A DNA stretch of 64,000 bases from DAHUXD01 sp963736455 (GTDB taxonomy: Bacteria; Acidobacteriota; Thermoanaerobaculia; UBA5066; Gp7-AA6): the NCBI GenBank assembly GCA_963736455.1, contig CAVTON010000001.1:806001-870000 (forward strand), given 5' to 3'. The translations under genes and the position numbers were made by a program. Under the pieces are notes generated by a model. The model saw only the letters and a list, made by a program, of their open reading frames with translations. It did no database searches and was not told the origin of the DNA. Position 1 is the stretch's first letter, and every line of letters begins with the position of its first letter. This document shows, piece after piece, positions 28,114 to 36,485 of this stretch.

Positions 28114-28506
28114 ATGGCCGCGAAAAAGCCCGTCTCCAACTTCTCGCGCCGGGAACGCCAGATCATGGAAGTGCTCTACCGCGACCGCCAGGCCACGGCG
28201 GGCGAGGTGCTCGAACGCCTTCCGGATCCCCCGGGTTACTCGGCCGTCCGCGCCCTGCTCCGCATCCTCGAGAACAAGGGGCACGTCCGCCACCAGATCG
28301 ACGGAAACCGGTACGTCTACGAGCCGCGCCTGACCCGCGAGCGCGCGGGACGGCCCGCCCTCGCGGGCGTGATCGAAACGTTCTTCGACGGCTCGACCGA
28401 AAAGGCCGTGGCCGCCCTGCTCGACCTTTCCCGCGCCGACCTCTCGGAAGCCGACTTCGACCGCCTGTCCGATCTGATCGAACGGGCTCGACTGGAGGGA
28501 CGCTGA
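28114..28506 (+). CDS. BlaI/MecI/CopY family transcriptional repressor
   Basis: A 130-aa winged-helix repressor. The N-terminal helix-turn-helix shows SRRERQIMEVLYRDRQATA and the recognition region YSAVRALLRILENKG typical of BlaI/MecI; the C-terminal helices would dimerise and contain the region usually cleaved by the partner M56 protease. The ATG at 28114 follows a weak GGAGGG site. The gene runs 1 bp ahead of the M56 peptidase gene, the standard two-gene arrangement for proteolytically controlled repression. The palindrome upstream is a likely auto-operator and could also control the DUF4097 gene. Confidence 0.9.
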   Translation: MAAKKPVSNFSRRERQIMEVLYRDRQATAGEVLERLPDPPGYSAVRALLRILENKGHVRHQIDGNRYVYEPRLTRERAGRPALAGVIETFFDGSTEKAVAALLDLSRADLSEADFDRLSDLIERARLEGR

Positions 28507-28507
28507 C

Positions 28508-30871
28508 ATGGACCTGCTCACCTCGCTGACTTCGATCTCGGCCGGCATCGCGGTCCGGGCAACCATCCTGTTCGCGGCGACGGCGGCCGCGCTTTTCGTC
28601 CTGAGGCGGGCGAGCGCCGCGACCCGGCATCGGGTCGCCACCCTGGGGCTCGCCGCCGGCCTCCTCCTGCCCCTGCTCTCGCTCGCGCTGCCCCGCATCC
28701 CGGTCGGGCTGCTCTCGCGCTTTGGGTCAGACGGCGCCGCCTCCTCGCCGGGCCGCGGGCTCTGGCTCGTCGCCTTCTGGACGGTGGGCACCCTCGTCGT
28801 CGGCGCGCGCGTCGCGGTGGGATGGTCCCGTGTGCGCCGCCTCGCCCGGGACGCCTCGACCCTGACGGACGCGGAGTGGATCGCCGAGAGAGACGAGGCT
28901 TCCCGCCGTCTCGCCGTCCCCCGGCCGGTCGCGCTGAAGGAGAGCGAAGACGTTCCGGTCGCCATCACGTCCGGCTGGCGCCGTCCGCTGCTCCTCGTGG
29001 GCCGGGCCGCGCGCGACTGGGCGGTCGAGCGCCGCCGCGTCGTGCTTCTGCACGAGCTCGCTCACGTCAAGCGCGCCGACTGGCCCGCGCTCCTTCTCAC
29101 CGAGGCCGCGGTGGCGCTCTACTGGTTCCATCCCCTCGCGCTCTGGCTCGGCCGGCGCGTGCGCAGGGAGGCGGAGCAGGCCTGCGACGAGATGGTGATC
29201 GCGGCGGGAACGAAGCCCTCGGTCTACGCCGGGCACCTGCTCGGGATCTTCCGCTCCGTCGGCGCCCCGCATCCGGCGGTGCCCGCGCTCGCCATCGCCC
29301 GTCCTCATCATTTCGAGGCACGCCTGCGCGCGATCCTCGACCCGGCGGCGCCGGGCGGCAAGGGCATGAACGCGATGGGACGCCTCGCCGTCGCCGGACT
29401 GGCGGCGGCGAGCGCCGCCGTCCTGGCCTTCGAGCCGCCGCCGCCGCACCCCGTGAGTCTCCGGTCCGCGAGCTGTGTCCTGGCCGCGTCCGGAGCGGGA
29501 GCGCCTGCGGGTTCCGATGACGTCCCGTGCCGCAAGAAACACGAGACCCGGATCGAGAGCGTGGCGGTCCAGACCCGCGAGCATCGGATCGAGATCCGGC
29601 GGACGGCCACGCAGGAGCGCACGCAGATCGACGAGCGCACCGTCACCGACGAATCGCAGGCGCCGGCGCTTCCGGAACCGGGCGCGAGCTTCCCCGCAAT
29701 CTGGCGGGTGGACGCGGGCTCGGCGCCCCGGTCCGACATGGGATTCGTGAAGGCTTCCAACTCGCGCAAGACCCCCCGCGACGGGAGCGACTGGTACGGG
29801 CGGGGCATGGACCTCCACAACGGCGGCCACTACGAGAAGGCGATCGAAGCCTTCGAGAAGGCGATCGAGGACGGCTATCGCGAGGACGCGGCGAGCTACA
29901 ACATCGCGTGCGGCTATGCCCTTCTCGGAGACAAGGACAAGGCGTTCGAGTGGCTGCACAAGGCGATGGATGAAGGCTTCGACCTCGCGTCCTACCTCAG
30001 GAGTGACGACGACCTCGAGGACCTCCACGGCGACCCGCGCTGGGCCGAGATCAAGGCCGCGGCGCGCGATCAGAAGTCGAGCGAGGCGCAGGCCGAGGCG
30101 CGCCGCGCCTCGACGCGGTACGAGCACCTCGTCGCGCGCAATCCCGAGAGCGGCGAGCCGTACTTCGACATGGGGCGCGAGCTCCTTCGCGCGGACGTCT
30201 ACGACCTCGCGGCCAGGGCCTATGAGGCCTCGGCCGCGCACGGCTATCGCGTCTCGACCTCCCTCTACAACGAAGCGTGCGCCCGATCGCTCGCCGGCCA
30301 GAAGGCCGAGGCCCTCGATCTGCTCCGGAAGGCGCTCGACGCCGGATTCGATCAGCCCGACCTCTTCGACAAGGACGACGACCTCGACAACGTGCGTAGC
30401 GACCCGCATTTCGCGGCGCTCGCCGCCGAAGCGGAGGAGCTCTCTCTTCCCGGCTACGGCGTCGGACCCTGGAACTGGAACTCCCGTTCGAACCGCGCGA
30501 AGTGGCGTGACGCCGCGAAGCGCTTCCTCGCGTACGCCGACAAGCATCCGCAGTCCGGGCGCGCCTGGTACAACGCCGGATTCTCCCTGCTCGCCGGCGA
30601 CCGCGCCGACGAGGCCGCGGCGCCGTTCCGGAAGGCCCTGGATCTCGGCTACCGCAAGGACACGACGATGTACAACCTCGCCTGCACGTACGCGCGGCTC
30701 GATCAGAAGGACCAGGCTTTCGACTGGCTCTTCAAGGCCCTCGACGCCGGCTTCGACGAGCAGTGGACACTGCGGCACGACGACGACCTCGACAATCTGC
30801 GAGGCGACAGCCGGTACCGCAAGGCGGTCGAGATCGCGCGGGCGCGGGACCGGCAGGCCGAAAAGGACTAG
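28508..30871 (+). CDS. M56 (BlaR1-like) membrane metallopeptidase with C-terminal TPR repeats
   Basis: A 787-aa protein. The N-terminal part has hydrophobic helices and the M56 zinc motif HELAH (H182, E183, H186) followed by EQACDEMV, as in BlaR1 and MecR1. A hydrophobic segment near residues 290-310 then leads to a disordered, charged stretch. Instead of a penicillin-binding sensor, the C-terminal half carries at least three TPR units, each ending in a DDDLxxLxxDPR-type motif (near residues 498, 625 and 757). The C-terminal half therefore probably binds a protein or another ligand in the periplasm. It is coupled to the BlaI gene. The last 4 bp overlap the convergent nucleotidyltransferase gene. 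Confidence 0.87.
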   Translation: MDLLTSLTSISAGIAVRATILFAATAAALFVLRRASAATRHRVATLGLAAGLLLPLLSLALPRIPVGLLSRFGSDGAASSPGRGLWLVAFWTVGTLVVGARVAVGWSRVRRLARDASTLTDAEWIAERDEASRRLAVPRPVALKESEDVPVAITSGWRRPLLLVGRAARDWAVERRRVVLLHELAHVKRADWPALLLTEAAVALYWFHPLALWLGRRVRREAEQACDEMVIAAGTKPSVYAGHLLGIFRSVGAPHPAVPALAIARPHHFEARLRAILDPAAPGGKGMNAMGRLAVAGLAAASAAVLAFEPPPPHPVSLRSASCVLAASGAGAPAGSDDVPCRKKHETRIESVAVQTREHRIEIRRTATQERTQIDERTVTDESQAPALPEPGASFPAIWRVDAGSAPRSDMGFVKASNSRKTPRDGSDWYGRGMDLHNGGHYEKAIEAFEKAIEDGYREDAASYNIACGYALLGDKDKAFEWLHKAMDEGFDLASYLRSDDDLEDLHGDPRWAEIKAAARDQKSSEAQAEARRASTRYEHLVARNPESGEPYFDMGRELLRADVYDLAARAYEASAAHGYRVSTSLYNEACARSLAGQKAEALDLLRKALDAGFDQPDLFDKDDDLDNVRSDPHFAALAAEAEELSLPGYGVGPWNWNSRSNRAKWRDAAKRFLAYADKHPQSGRAWYNAGFSLLAGDRADEAAAPFRKALDLGYRKDTTMYNLACTYARLDQKDQAFDWLFKALDAGFDEQWTLRHDDDLDNLRGDSRYRKAVEIARARDRQAEKD

Positions 30872-31500
30872 GAGCGAGGAACTCCGGGCGGAACGCCCGG
30901 CGGCTTCCCTGACGCGAGGCGCTCGAGATCCTTCGGCTCGTCGAGATCCGCCAGCCGGTCGGCGGGCCACGAAACGGTCCGGGCGTGGCCGCGGCGGCGC
31001 CGGATGATCTCGCGGCCCGGTTCGTCGCCCTCGGCGATCTCCGCAAATAGCGGGCGCGCATAGAGCGTCGGCGGCGCCGCGACGCCGCCGTAGTCGGAGA
31101 GGACGAGTGGGGCGCCGGTTTCCCGGTGAAGGGCGGCGACGGCTCCGATCATCTCGGCCGTCACGTACGGCATGTCCGCAAGAATCACCACGGCGGCGCC
31201 GGCCTCATCCGGGACCGCCGCGATTCCGGCACGAAAGGACGAAGCCTGACCGCTCGCGTGCTGCGCATGGAAGAGCGGCCGGAAGGGGACGCCGTCCAGC
31301 GCCCGTCGGACGCGCTCCGCTTCGTGCCCGAGGACGACGATCACGGGGTCGAGCCCGGCATCGGCCGCCGCTCGCGCCGCCCGCGCCACGAGGGTTTCTC
31401 CATCGACGCGCAGGAGCAGCTTGTTGACGCCCATTCGCGTCGAGGAGCCCGCGGCGAGGACGACCGCGGCGATGCCGTACTCCCCGGCCTCAGGCGGCAT
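30868..31500 (-). CDS. MobA-like NTP transferase family protein (MocA-type)
   Basis: A 210-aa nucleotidyltransferase of the MobA/MocA-like class that transfers a nucleotide to molybdopterin or other acceptors. Seen are VVLAAGSSTRMGVNKLLL at the N-terminus and the metal-binding region VVILADMPYVT. I start at the ATG at 31500, not at an in-frame TTG at 31536, because TTGACC at 31536 forms a -35 with a 17-bp spacer to TACGTT. No other molybdenum gene is nearby, so the substrate is uncertain. Its 3' end overlaps the M56 gene by 4 bp. Confidence 0.8.
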   Translation of the reverse strand: MPPEAGEYGIAAVVLAAGSSTRMGVNKLLLRVDGETLVARAARAAADAGLDPVIVVLGHEAERVRRALDGVPFRPLFHAQHASGQASSFRAGIAAVPDEAGAAVVILADMPYVTAEMIGAVAALHRETGAPLVLSDYGGVAAPPTLYARPLFAEIAEGDEPGREIIRRRRGHARTVSWPADRLADLDEPKDLERLASGKPPGVPPGVPRS

Positions 31501-31507
31501 GGGAATC

Positions 31508-31536
31508 AACGTACACCGGCCGTCCCGGAGGGTCAA
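31508..31536 (-). promoter_or_regulatory. Sigma-70-type promoter for the nucleotidyltransferase gene
   Basis: TTGACC (31531-31536), a 17-bp spacer and TACGTT (31508-31513) on the minus strand, ending 7 bp before the ATG at 31500. Spacing is ideal for a housekeeping promoter and implies a near-leaderless mRNA. Confidence 0.5.
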
Positions 31537-31574
31537 CGCGCCGGCCGATTTCTGCCGTGCCGTAAGATTTCGGA

Positions 31575-32690
31575 ATGCCCGACACCGAGATCGCGGTCAT
31601 CGGGGCGGGCGTCGTCGGCCTCGCGGTGGCGGCCCGTCTCGCTGCCGAGCATCCCGGGCTGATTGTTCTCGAACGCAATCCCCGGCACGGGATGGAGACG
31701 TCGAGCCGCAACAGCCAGGTCATCCACGCGGGTATCTACTATCCGGCCGGATCGCTCAAGGCCCGTTTCTGCGTCGAAGGCCGCGAGCGCGTCTACGAAC
31801 TCTGCCGCCGCCACGACATCCCGCACGCGAAGCTCGGCAAGATCATCACCGCGTCGGTTCCCGAGGAGCTTCCGGCGCTGGATGCGATCGAGGCGGCCGC
31901 ACAACAGAACGGCGTCGTGCTCCAGCGACTGTCGGCAACGGAGGCGCGCGCCCTCGAGCCGAACATGCGGACGGCCGGCGCGCTGCTGTCGCCCGAGTCG
32001 GGCATCGTGGATGCGCACGGCCTCATGGATGCGCTGCTCGCGCGGGCGGCGGCGGGCGGCGCGATCTTCCAGCCCCGCGCGCCGGTCGTGAACGTCGAGC
32101 GCGTTTCCGATGGATACCGGATCACCGTCGGCGGCGCGTCGGGAACGGAATCGTTCACCGCCGAGCGCGTCGTCAACGCCGCGGGGCTCGAGGCCGACTC
32201 GATCGCCGCCCTCGCGGGGATCGACGTCGACGCGGCCGGCTACCGCCAGCATCTCTGCAAGGGCAGCTACTTCTCGGCCGCGCCGCGATGCGCCAGGCTC
32301 GTCTCGCGCCTGGTCTATCCCGTTCCCGCGCGCGAGAGCCTGGGCGTCCACGTGGTCCTCGACACGGGGGGCCGGATGCGCTTCGGGCCGGACGCGGAGT
32401 TCCTGGCGGATCGCCGCTACGACTATCGCGTGGATCCGTCGAGGCGCACGGCGTTCGCCGAGGCGGCCCGGCGCCTCCTGCCAAGCATCCGCGACGAAGA
32501 CCTCGAGCCCGACATCAGCGGGATCCGACCGAAGCTGCAGGTCCGGGGCGGCCCGTTCCGCGACTTCGTCGTCGCCGAGGAGTCGGCGCGTGGGCTACCC
32601 GGTTTCTACGATCTCATCGGCATCGAATCGCCCGGCCTGACCGCCGCTCCGGCGATCGCCGAAGAGATCGCGCGCCTGATCCGGGGTTAG
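31575..32690 (+). CDS. LhgO-like FAD-dependent L-2-hydroxyglutarate oxidase family protein
   Basis: A 371-aa FAD-dependent oxidoreductase of the DAO/LhgO family. The N-terminal GxGxxG dinucleotide fold is VIGAGVVGLAVAARLA, and the family blocks SRNSQVIHAGIYYPAGSLKA and LCKGSYF are present. LhgO oxidises L-2-hydroxyglutarate and passes electrons to quinone; related proteins act on other 2-hydroxy acids. A TAAGAT hexamer (31563-31568) lies 6 bp before the ATG. The last 93 bp are duplicated downstream (32833-32925) together with the adjoining non-coding DNA. Confidence 0.82.
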   Translation: MPDTEIAVIGAGVVGLAVAARLAAEHPGLIVLERNPRHGMETSSRNSQVIHAGIYYPAGSLKARFCVEGRERVYELCRRHDIPHAKLGKIITASVPEELPALDAIEAAAQQNGVVLQRLSATEARALEPNMRTAGALLSPESGIVDAHGLMDALLARAAAGGAIFQPRAPVVNVERVSDGYRITVGGASGTESFTAERVVNAAGLEADSIAALAGIDVDAAGYRQHLCKGSYFSAAPRCARLVSRLVYPVPARESLGVHVVLDTGGRMRFGPDAEFLADRRYDYRVDPSRRTAFAEAARRLLPSIRDEDLEPDISGIRPKLQVRGGPFRDFVVAEESARGLPGFYDLIGIESPGLTAAPAIAEEIARLIRG

Positions 32691-32832
32691 AAGGGGGCCC
32701 TCACGCGTGCCCTGTCCCGCGGGAGAGGGGGTAACAGAGCTCGTCACGCCCATCTCTCCAACCGCTCGCGGCGTGAGAAGTCACCCGAGCGAAGCGAAGG
32801 TGGAGGCTCACGCCGCGGGAGCCGCAGCGTAC

Positions 32833-32925
32833 CCCGGTTTCTACGATCTCATCGGCATCGAATCGCCCGGCCTGACCGCCGCTCCGGCGATCGCCGAAGA
32901 GATCGCGCGCCTGATCCGCGGTTAG
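32833..32925 (+). pseudogene. Duplicated 3' remnant of the LhgO-like gene
   Basis: Thirty codons and a stop identical in protein sense to the end of the preceding gene (PGFYDLIGIESPG through the final RLIRG), without a start of its own. It is a by-product of the tandem duplication rather than a functional gene. Confidence 0.8.
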
Positions 32926-32946
32926 AAGAGGGGCCCCTCACCCCTG

Positions 32947-32967
32947 CCCTCTCCCGCCGGGAGAGGG
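32947..32967. repeat. CCCTCTCCC palindrome
   Basis: CCCTCTCCCG and CGGGAGAGGG flank a single base, a near-perfect palindrome. A related version with one mismatch is in unit 1 near 32709-32728, and another near 46796-46838. It resembles widespread dispersed repeats of this type (general knowledge). Confidence 0.6.
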
Positions 32968-33079
32968 GGTGAGAGCTCGTCACGCCCACCTCTCCAAACA
33001 GCTCGCGGCGTGAGAAGTCACCCGAGCGAAGCGAAGGTGGAGGCTCACGCCGCGGGAGCCGCAGCGTAGCGAGGGGTCA

Positions 33080-33118
33080 GGCGTCCGGTCGAGCCCGCAT
33101 CCGGGCGAGCCGGACGCC
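33080..33118. terminator. Long GC stem-loop downstream of oprB-like gene
   Basis: Arms GGCGTCCGG (33080-33088) and CCGGACGCC (33110-33118) enclose further complementary bases. It lies downstream of the porin stop on the minus strand. It lacks a T-run, so it could be a terminator or an mRNA-stabilising hairpin. Confidence 0.35.
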
Positions 33119-33120
33119 GG

Positions 33121-33139
33121 TGCGCCCCAAAGGGGCGCA
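33121..33139. terminator. Perfect stem-loop TGCGCCCC/GGGGCGCA
   Basis: An 8-bp perfect stem with a 3-nt AAA loop, 43 bp beyond the porin stop codon on the minus strand. No T-tract follows. Candidate factor-dependent or structural transcription end for the porin gene. Confidence 0.4.
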
Positions 33140-33181
33140 GACCCCGAGCGAAGCGAAGGCGACGGCAGCGGCGGCGACGGC

Positions 33182-34519
33182 CTAGAAATCGATCGAAGCC
33201 TGCGCCCCGAGCACGAGAGCGTTCGGGATCTGGCCCGTGGCGGCGGGCCGGATGACCCACTGGACGTCGGGCTGGAAACGGAACCAGCGGGTGATCTCGA
33301 CACCGTAGTTCCACTCGAGCACGAGCTCGAACGTCTGGCCGGATACGGTGCGGTCGACCCATGTCGCGGCGAAGCCCTGCGTGTCGTAGGGACGGCACGC
33401 GAGCAGGCCGTTGGCCACCAGGCCGCCGAATGCCGCGACGTCGTTGACCGTCCCCGATCCCTGCGCCCAGCTCACTCCCCCGAGAACGGTGACGCCGGCC
33501 GGGACCTCGGCGACGCCGCGGCCCCGCGGCATGCTCTCGGTCAACGCCTGGTCCAGGAGGACGTACGCGCCGCCCTTCGCATCGCCGCGGCCGGCGATCG
33601 AGCGCATGAACGCCGCCGGCGCGCCCGAGGAGAGCGGCGGAGCCCGAGTCGGCGCCGCGGAAGAAAGCGGCGCGGATGCCGCCTCGTCCTGCGTCTGATA
33701 CCACCCGCCGAGCTTGTAGTGCCCGGGCAGACCCGGCGCGTCGCCGCCGCGCACGTACCAGATCTCGCCGACGATCGCGGTGCCGGTCGAGCCGGCCGTG
33801 GACCAGTCGAAGCCGTGCGTGTCGGACAGCGTCGGGTTGACCTCGAAGGCGCCGACCTGCGCGAGAAGCTCGGGACGCGGTTTCCAGCGCACGCGACCCG
33901 CCCAGGCGGGCACGGGGAAGTACGGCATGTTGAGGTTCTGGGCGATTCCGCCCGGGTAGCCGCAGAAGCCGTTGTTCATGAACACGCAGTAGAGAGGCGA
34001 CGTGGCGAAATCGCTCGCCGGGTACCGTCCCGCGACGACGTCCCACGCGCCTCCGGCGAACGACTGCTCGAGCGTGAGCTCGGTCAGGCGATAGGTCTCG
34101 GTGGGCCCGTAGATCTGCTGAACGGTGAAGATGTTTCCGATGTACGACTGCGACAGGCTGGTGCCGTCGCGGTTGGTGAAGATGAAATGGAGGCTGCCCC
34201 CCTTCCATGAAACGAGCCTCTGGAAATCGAGGTCGATCGAGAGATTGAGACTGTCGGTGTAGGTGAAGCCCTGCCGCTGCCCGCCGACCGGATTGCCCGC
34301 GAGGTTCGTCCAGTATTCGAAGGCGATCCTGACGCCGCTCTCCGCGAGCCGGGTCCGCGCCCCGCCCCAGTCGCCCGTCAGCTCGGTCTCGTTGGCGAGC
34401 TTCCGGAGATTCTGGGCGGCGAGGGGAATCGCCAGGAAGAACAGGGGCGCAAACGCCGCCAGCCGCGCCAGGCTCTGGCTCGCCCCGGGCCGGCATTCGG
34501 CGGTCATGCGCGGCTTCAT
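33182..34519 (-). CDS. OprB family carbohydrate-selective porin
   Basis: A 445-aa outer-membrane beta-barrel protein. A signal peptide (hydrophobic LAAFAPLFFLAIPLAAQ) ends near residue 36. The mature start TELTGDWGGARTRLAESGVR is the OprB/PF04966 signature, and the C-terminus ends in an aromatic residue (ASIDF), as expected for barrel insertion. I use the ATG at 34519; a GTG at 34531 is also possible. OprB porins admit sugars. No sugar-uptake partner is adjacent. The gene is divergent from the BBE-type oxidase and downstream hairpins lie at 33080-33139. Confidence 0.87.
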   Translation of the reverse strand: MKPRMTAECRPGASQSLARLAAFAPLFFLAIPLAAQNLRKLANETELTGDWGGARTRLAESGVRIAFEYWTNLAGNPVGGQRQGFTYTDSLNLSIDLDFQRLVSWKGGSLHFIFTNRDGTSLSQSYIGNIFTVQQIYGPTETYRLTELTLEQSFAGGAWDVVAGRYPASDFATSPLYCVFMNNGFCGYPGGIAQNLNMPYFPVPAWAGRVRWKPRPELLAQVGAFEVNPTLSDTHGFDWSTAGSTGTAIVGEIWYVRGGDAPGLPGHYKLGGWYQTQDEAASAPLSSAAPTRAPPLSSGAPAAFMRSIAGRGDAKGGAYVLLDQALTESMPRGRGVAEVPAGVTVLGGVSWAQGSGTVNDVAAFGGLVANGLLACRPYDTQGFAATWVDRTVSGQTFELVLEWNYGVEITRWFRFQPDVQWVIRPAATGQIPNALVLGAQASIDF

Positions 34520-34587
34520 TATCGCGCGCACCGTCCTCGCAAGAGACGGACGGCGCGTTCCTCGATATGCTCCGGGCGAGGGACTCC

Positions 34588-36396
34588 ATGAATCGACGCA
34601 CGTTCGTCAAGCGCATCGGCGCACTGCCCCTCCTCTCGAGGCTGGGATGGCTCGCTGCGGTTCCGGGGCGCGGCGCGGGTGCGGTGCCCTTCCGCCGGGT
34701 CCGGCCCTCCGACCCGGGCTGGCCTTCTGCCGAGAAGTGGGCTCGCCTCAAGGACCAGGTCGGAGGCCGCCTGATTGCGGTGACCTCTCCGCTCGAGCCA
34801 TGCACGCGCGCCCCCGGAAGCGCCGCGTGCGCCTCGCGCCTGGAGGAAATGAAGAATCCGTACTTCATCGGCGATCAGGCCGGGGGCACGCAGCTCTCCG
34901 GATGGCTCGGCGCGTGGACGTCCTCGCCGAGCGCATACGCGGTCGAAGCCCGCCGGACCGAGGACGTCGTCGCGGCGGTCAACTTCGCCCGCGAAAACCG
35001 CCTGCGTCTCGTCGTGAAGGGCGCCGGCCACAGCTATCTCGGCACGTCGAATGCGCCGGACTCGCTCCTCGTCTGGACGCACGACATGCGCGCGATCCGG
35101 CTCCACGAGGCGTTCGTGCCGGAGGGCTGCCGGACGCCGCCCGTGCCGGCGGTCACGATCGAGCCCGGCGCGCGCTGGATCGAGGCCTACGACGCCGTCA
35201 CGACGAAGGGAGGCCGCTACGTTCAGGGGGGCGGCTGCTGCACCGTCGGCGTCGTCGGCCTGCTTTCCGGCGGAGGCTTCGGCAGTTTCTCGAAGTTCTA
35301 CGGAATGGCCGCCGCATACCTGCTCGAGGCCGAGATCGTCACCGCCGACGGCCGCACCCTGATCGCCAACGCCTGCTCCCAGCCCGATCTCTTCTGGTCT
35401 CTGAAGGGCGGCGGAGGGGGAACGTTCGGCATCGTCACCCGGGTGACGCTCGCGACCCATGCCCTGCCTGAGACCTTCGGGGCCGTCAGCGGAAAGGTCA
35501 AGGCCGCGTCGGATGCGGCGTATCGCCGGCTCGTTCTCGAATTCATGCGCTTCTACGAGAAGTCGCTCTTCAATCCGCACTGGGGCGAGCAGGCGACCTT
35601 TGGTCCGGACAATACGCTCGGGATCCACGTGCTGGCCGCGGGATTGAGCGACGACGCCGCGGAGGCGACCTGGAAGCCTCTCCGCGAATTCCTGGCGGCA
35701 TCGCCGGCCGACTTTCAGATCGTCGAACCGATTCGGGTGGGCACGACCGCCGCCCGAAACTGGTGGGACTACGAGTGGCGCCGCCAGCACTCTCCGGACG
35801 CGATGATGGCGGATCCGCGGCCGGGTGCTCCGGCTTCGAACGTCTGGTGGTCCGACAACTCCGGCGAGGCCGACGCGTTCCTGTACGGCTACGAGTCGCT
35901 GTGGCTGCCCGCACCCCTCCTTCGAAACCCGGAGCGGCTCGCCAGCGCGATCTACGACGCTTCGCGGCACTTCGAGGTCCAGCTTCACTTCAACAAGGGG
36001 CTCGGCGGGGCGCCGGCCGAGCGGGTCGCCGCGGCCCGCGAAACGGCGACCAATCCCGCCGTTCTCGACGCCTTTGCCCTCGCCATCATCGCGACCGGCG
36101 TTTCCCACAGAAATCCCGGCATCGCGGGCCACGAGCCGGACATCACTCGGGGCAAAGCCGACGCGGCCGCGATCACGGCGGCGGCCGACGCGCTGCGCGC
36201 GATCGTTCCGGACGCCGGCTCCTACGCGAACGAGAGCAACTACTTCGACGGCGCCTTCCAGAAGTCCTACTGGGGGTCGAACTATCCGAGGCTTCTCACA
36301 ATCAAGAGAAAATACGATCCGGAGGGACTCTTTTTCGTGCACCACGGCGTCGGGAGCGAGGACTGGAGCCCGGACGGCTTCACGCGGAGTTCCTAG
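34588..36396 (+). CDS. FAD-linked oxidase, berberine-bridge-enzyme type, Tat-exported
   Basis: A 602-aa PCMH/BBE-family flavoprotein. The N-terminus MNRRTFVKRIG with a hydrophobic run suggests a Tat-like twin-arginine signal, and I start at 34588 so that this leads the protein (an upstream ATG at 34567 is less likely). H148 in KGAGHSYLG and C217/C218 in QGGGCCTVG occupy positions used for covalent FAD in bicovalent BBE enzymes. The C-terminal segment SNYFDGAFQKSYWGSNYPR followed by KYDPEGLFFVHHGVG is the BBE domain. The substrate is unknown. It is probably periplasmic. Confidence 0.85.
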   Translation: MNRRTFVKRIGALPLLSRLGWLAAVPGRGAGAVPFRRVRPSDPGWPSAEKWARLKDQVGGRLIAVTSPLEPCTRAPGSAACASRLEEMKNPYFIGDQAGGTQLSGWLGAWTSSPSAYAVEARRTEDVVAAVNFARENRLRLVVKGAGHSYLGTSNAPDSLLVWTHDMRAIRLHEAFVPEGCRTPPVPAVTIEPGARWIEAYDAVTTKGGRYVQGGGCCTVGVVGLLSGGGFGSFSKFYGMAAAYLLEAEIVTADGRTLIANACSQPDLFWSLKGGGGGTFGIVTRVTLATHALPETFGAVSGKVKAASDAAYRRLVLEFMRFYEKSLFNPHWGEQATFGPDNTLGIHVLAAGLSDDAAEATWKPLREFLAASPADFQIVEPIRVGTTAARNWWDYEWRRQHSPDAMMADPRPGAPASNVWWSDNSGEADAFLYGYESLWLPAPLLRNPERLASAIYDASRHFEVQLHFNKGLGGAPAERVAAARETATNPAVLDAFALAIIATGVSHRNPGIAGHEPDITRGKADAAAITAAADALRAIVPDAGSYANESNYFDGAFQKSYWGSNYPRLLTIKRKYDPEGLFFVHHGVGSEDWSPDGFTRSS

Positions 36397-36485
36397 CCTC
36401 GTCCTGCCGCCGGTTTCCCGGCACGGTTCTTGTATTTCCTGAAATCGCAGGCCCGCTGAAGCCGTTGAGAGTCATGGAGGGATCC

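Larger units (their letters stand above)
32598..33068. repeat. Tandem duplication (about 235-bp unit) including the lhgO-like 3' end
   Basis: Unit 1 starts at CCCGGTTTC in the gene (32598) and runs to about 32832; unit 2 runs from 32833 to about 33068. Both contain the final 30 codons plus stop, a CCCTCTCCC-type inverted repeat, and a block ending in GCCGCAGCGTA. The copies differ by a few substitutions and small indels, and the offset grows from 235 to about 237 bp. The span covers most of the 256-bp gap 32926-33181. Confidence 0.85.

Noticed and set aside
31501..31536. TTG at 31536 as start of the nucleotidyltransferase gene
   Set aside because: TTGACC is better explained as a -35 element with a 17-bp spacer to TACGTT.
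32707..32925. Separate small gene of 72 codons
   Set aside because: Only the last 30 codons match anything, as a copy of the preceding gene end; the rest is non-coding repeat.
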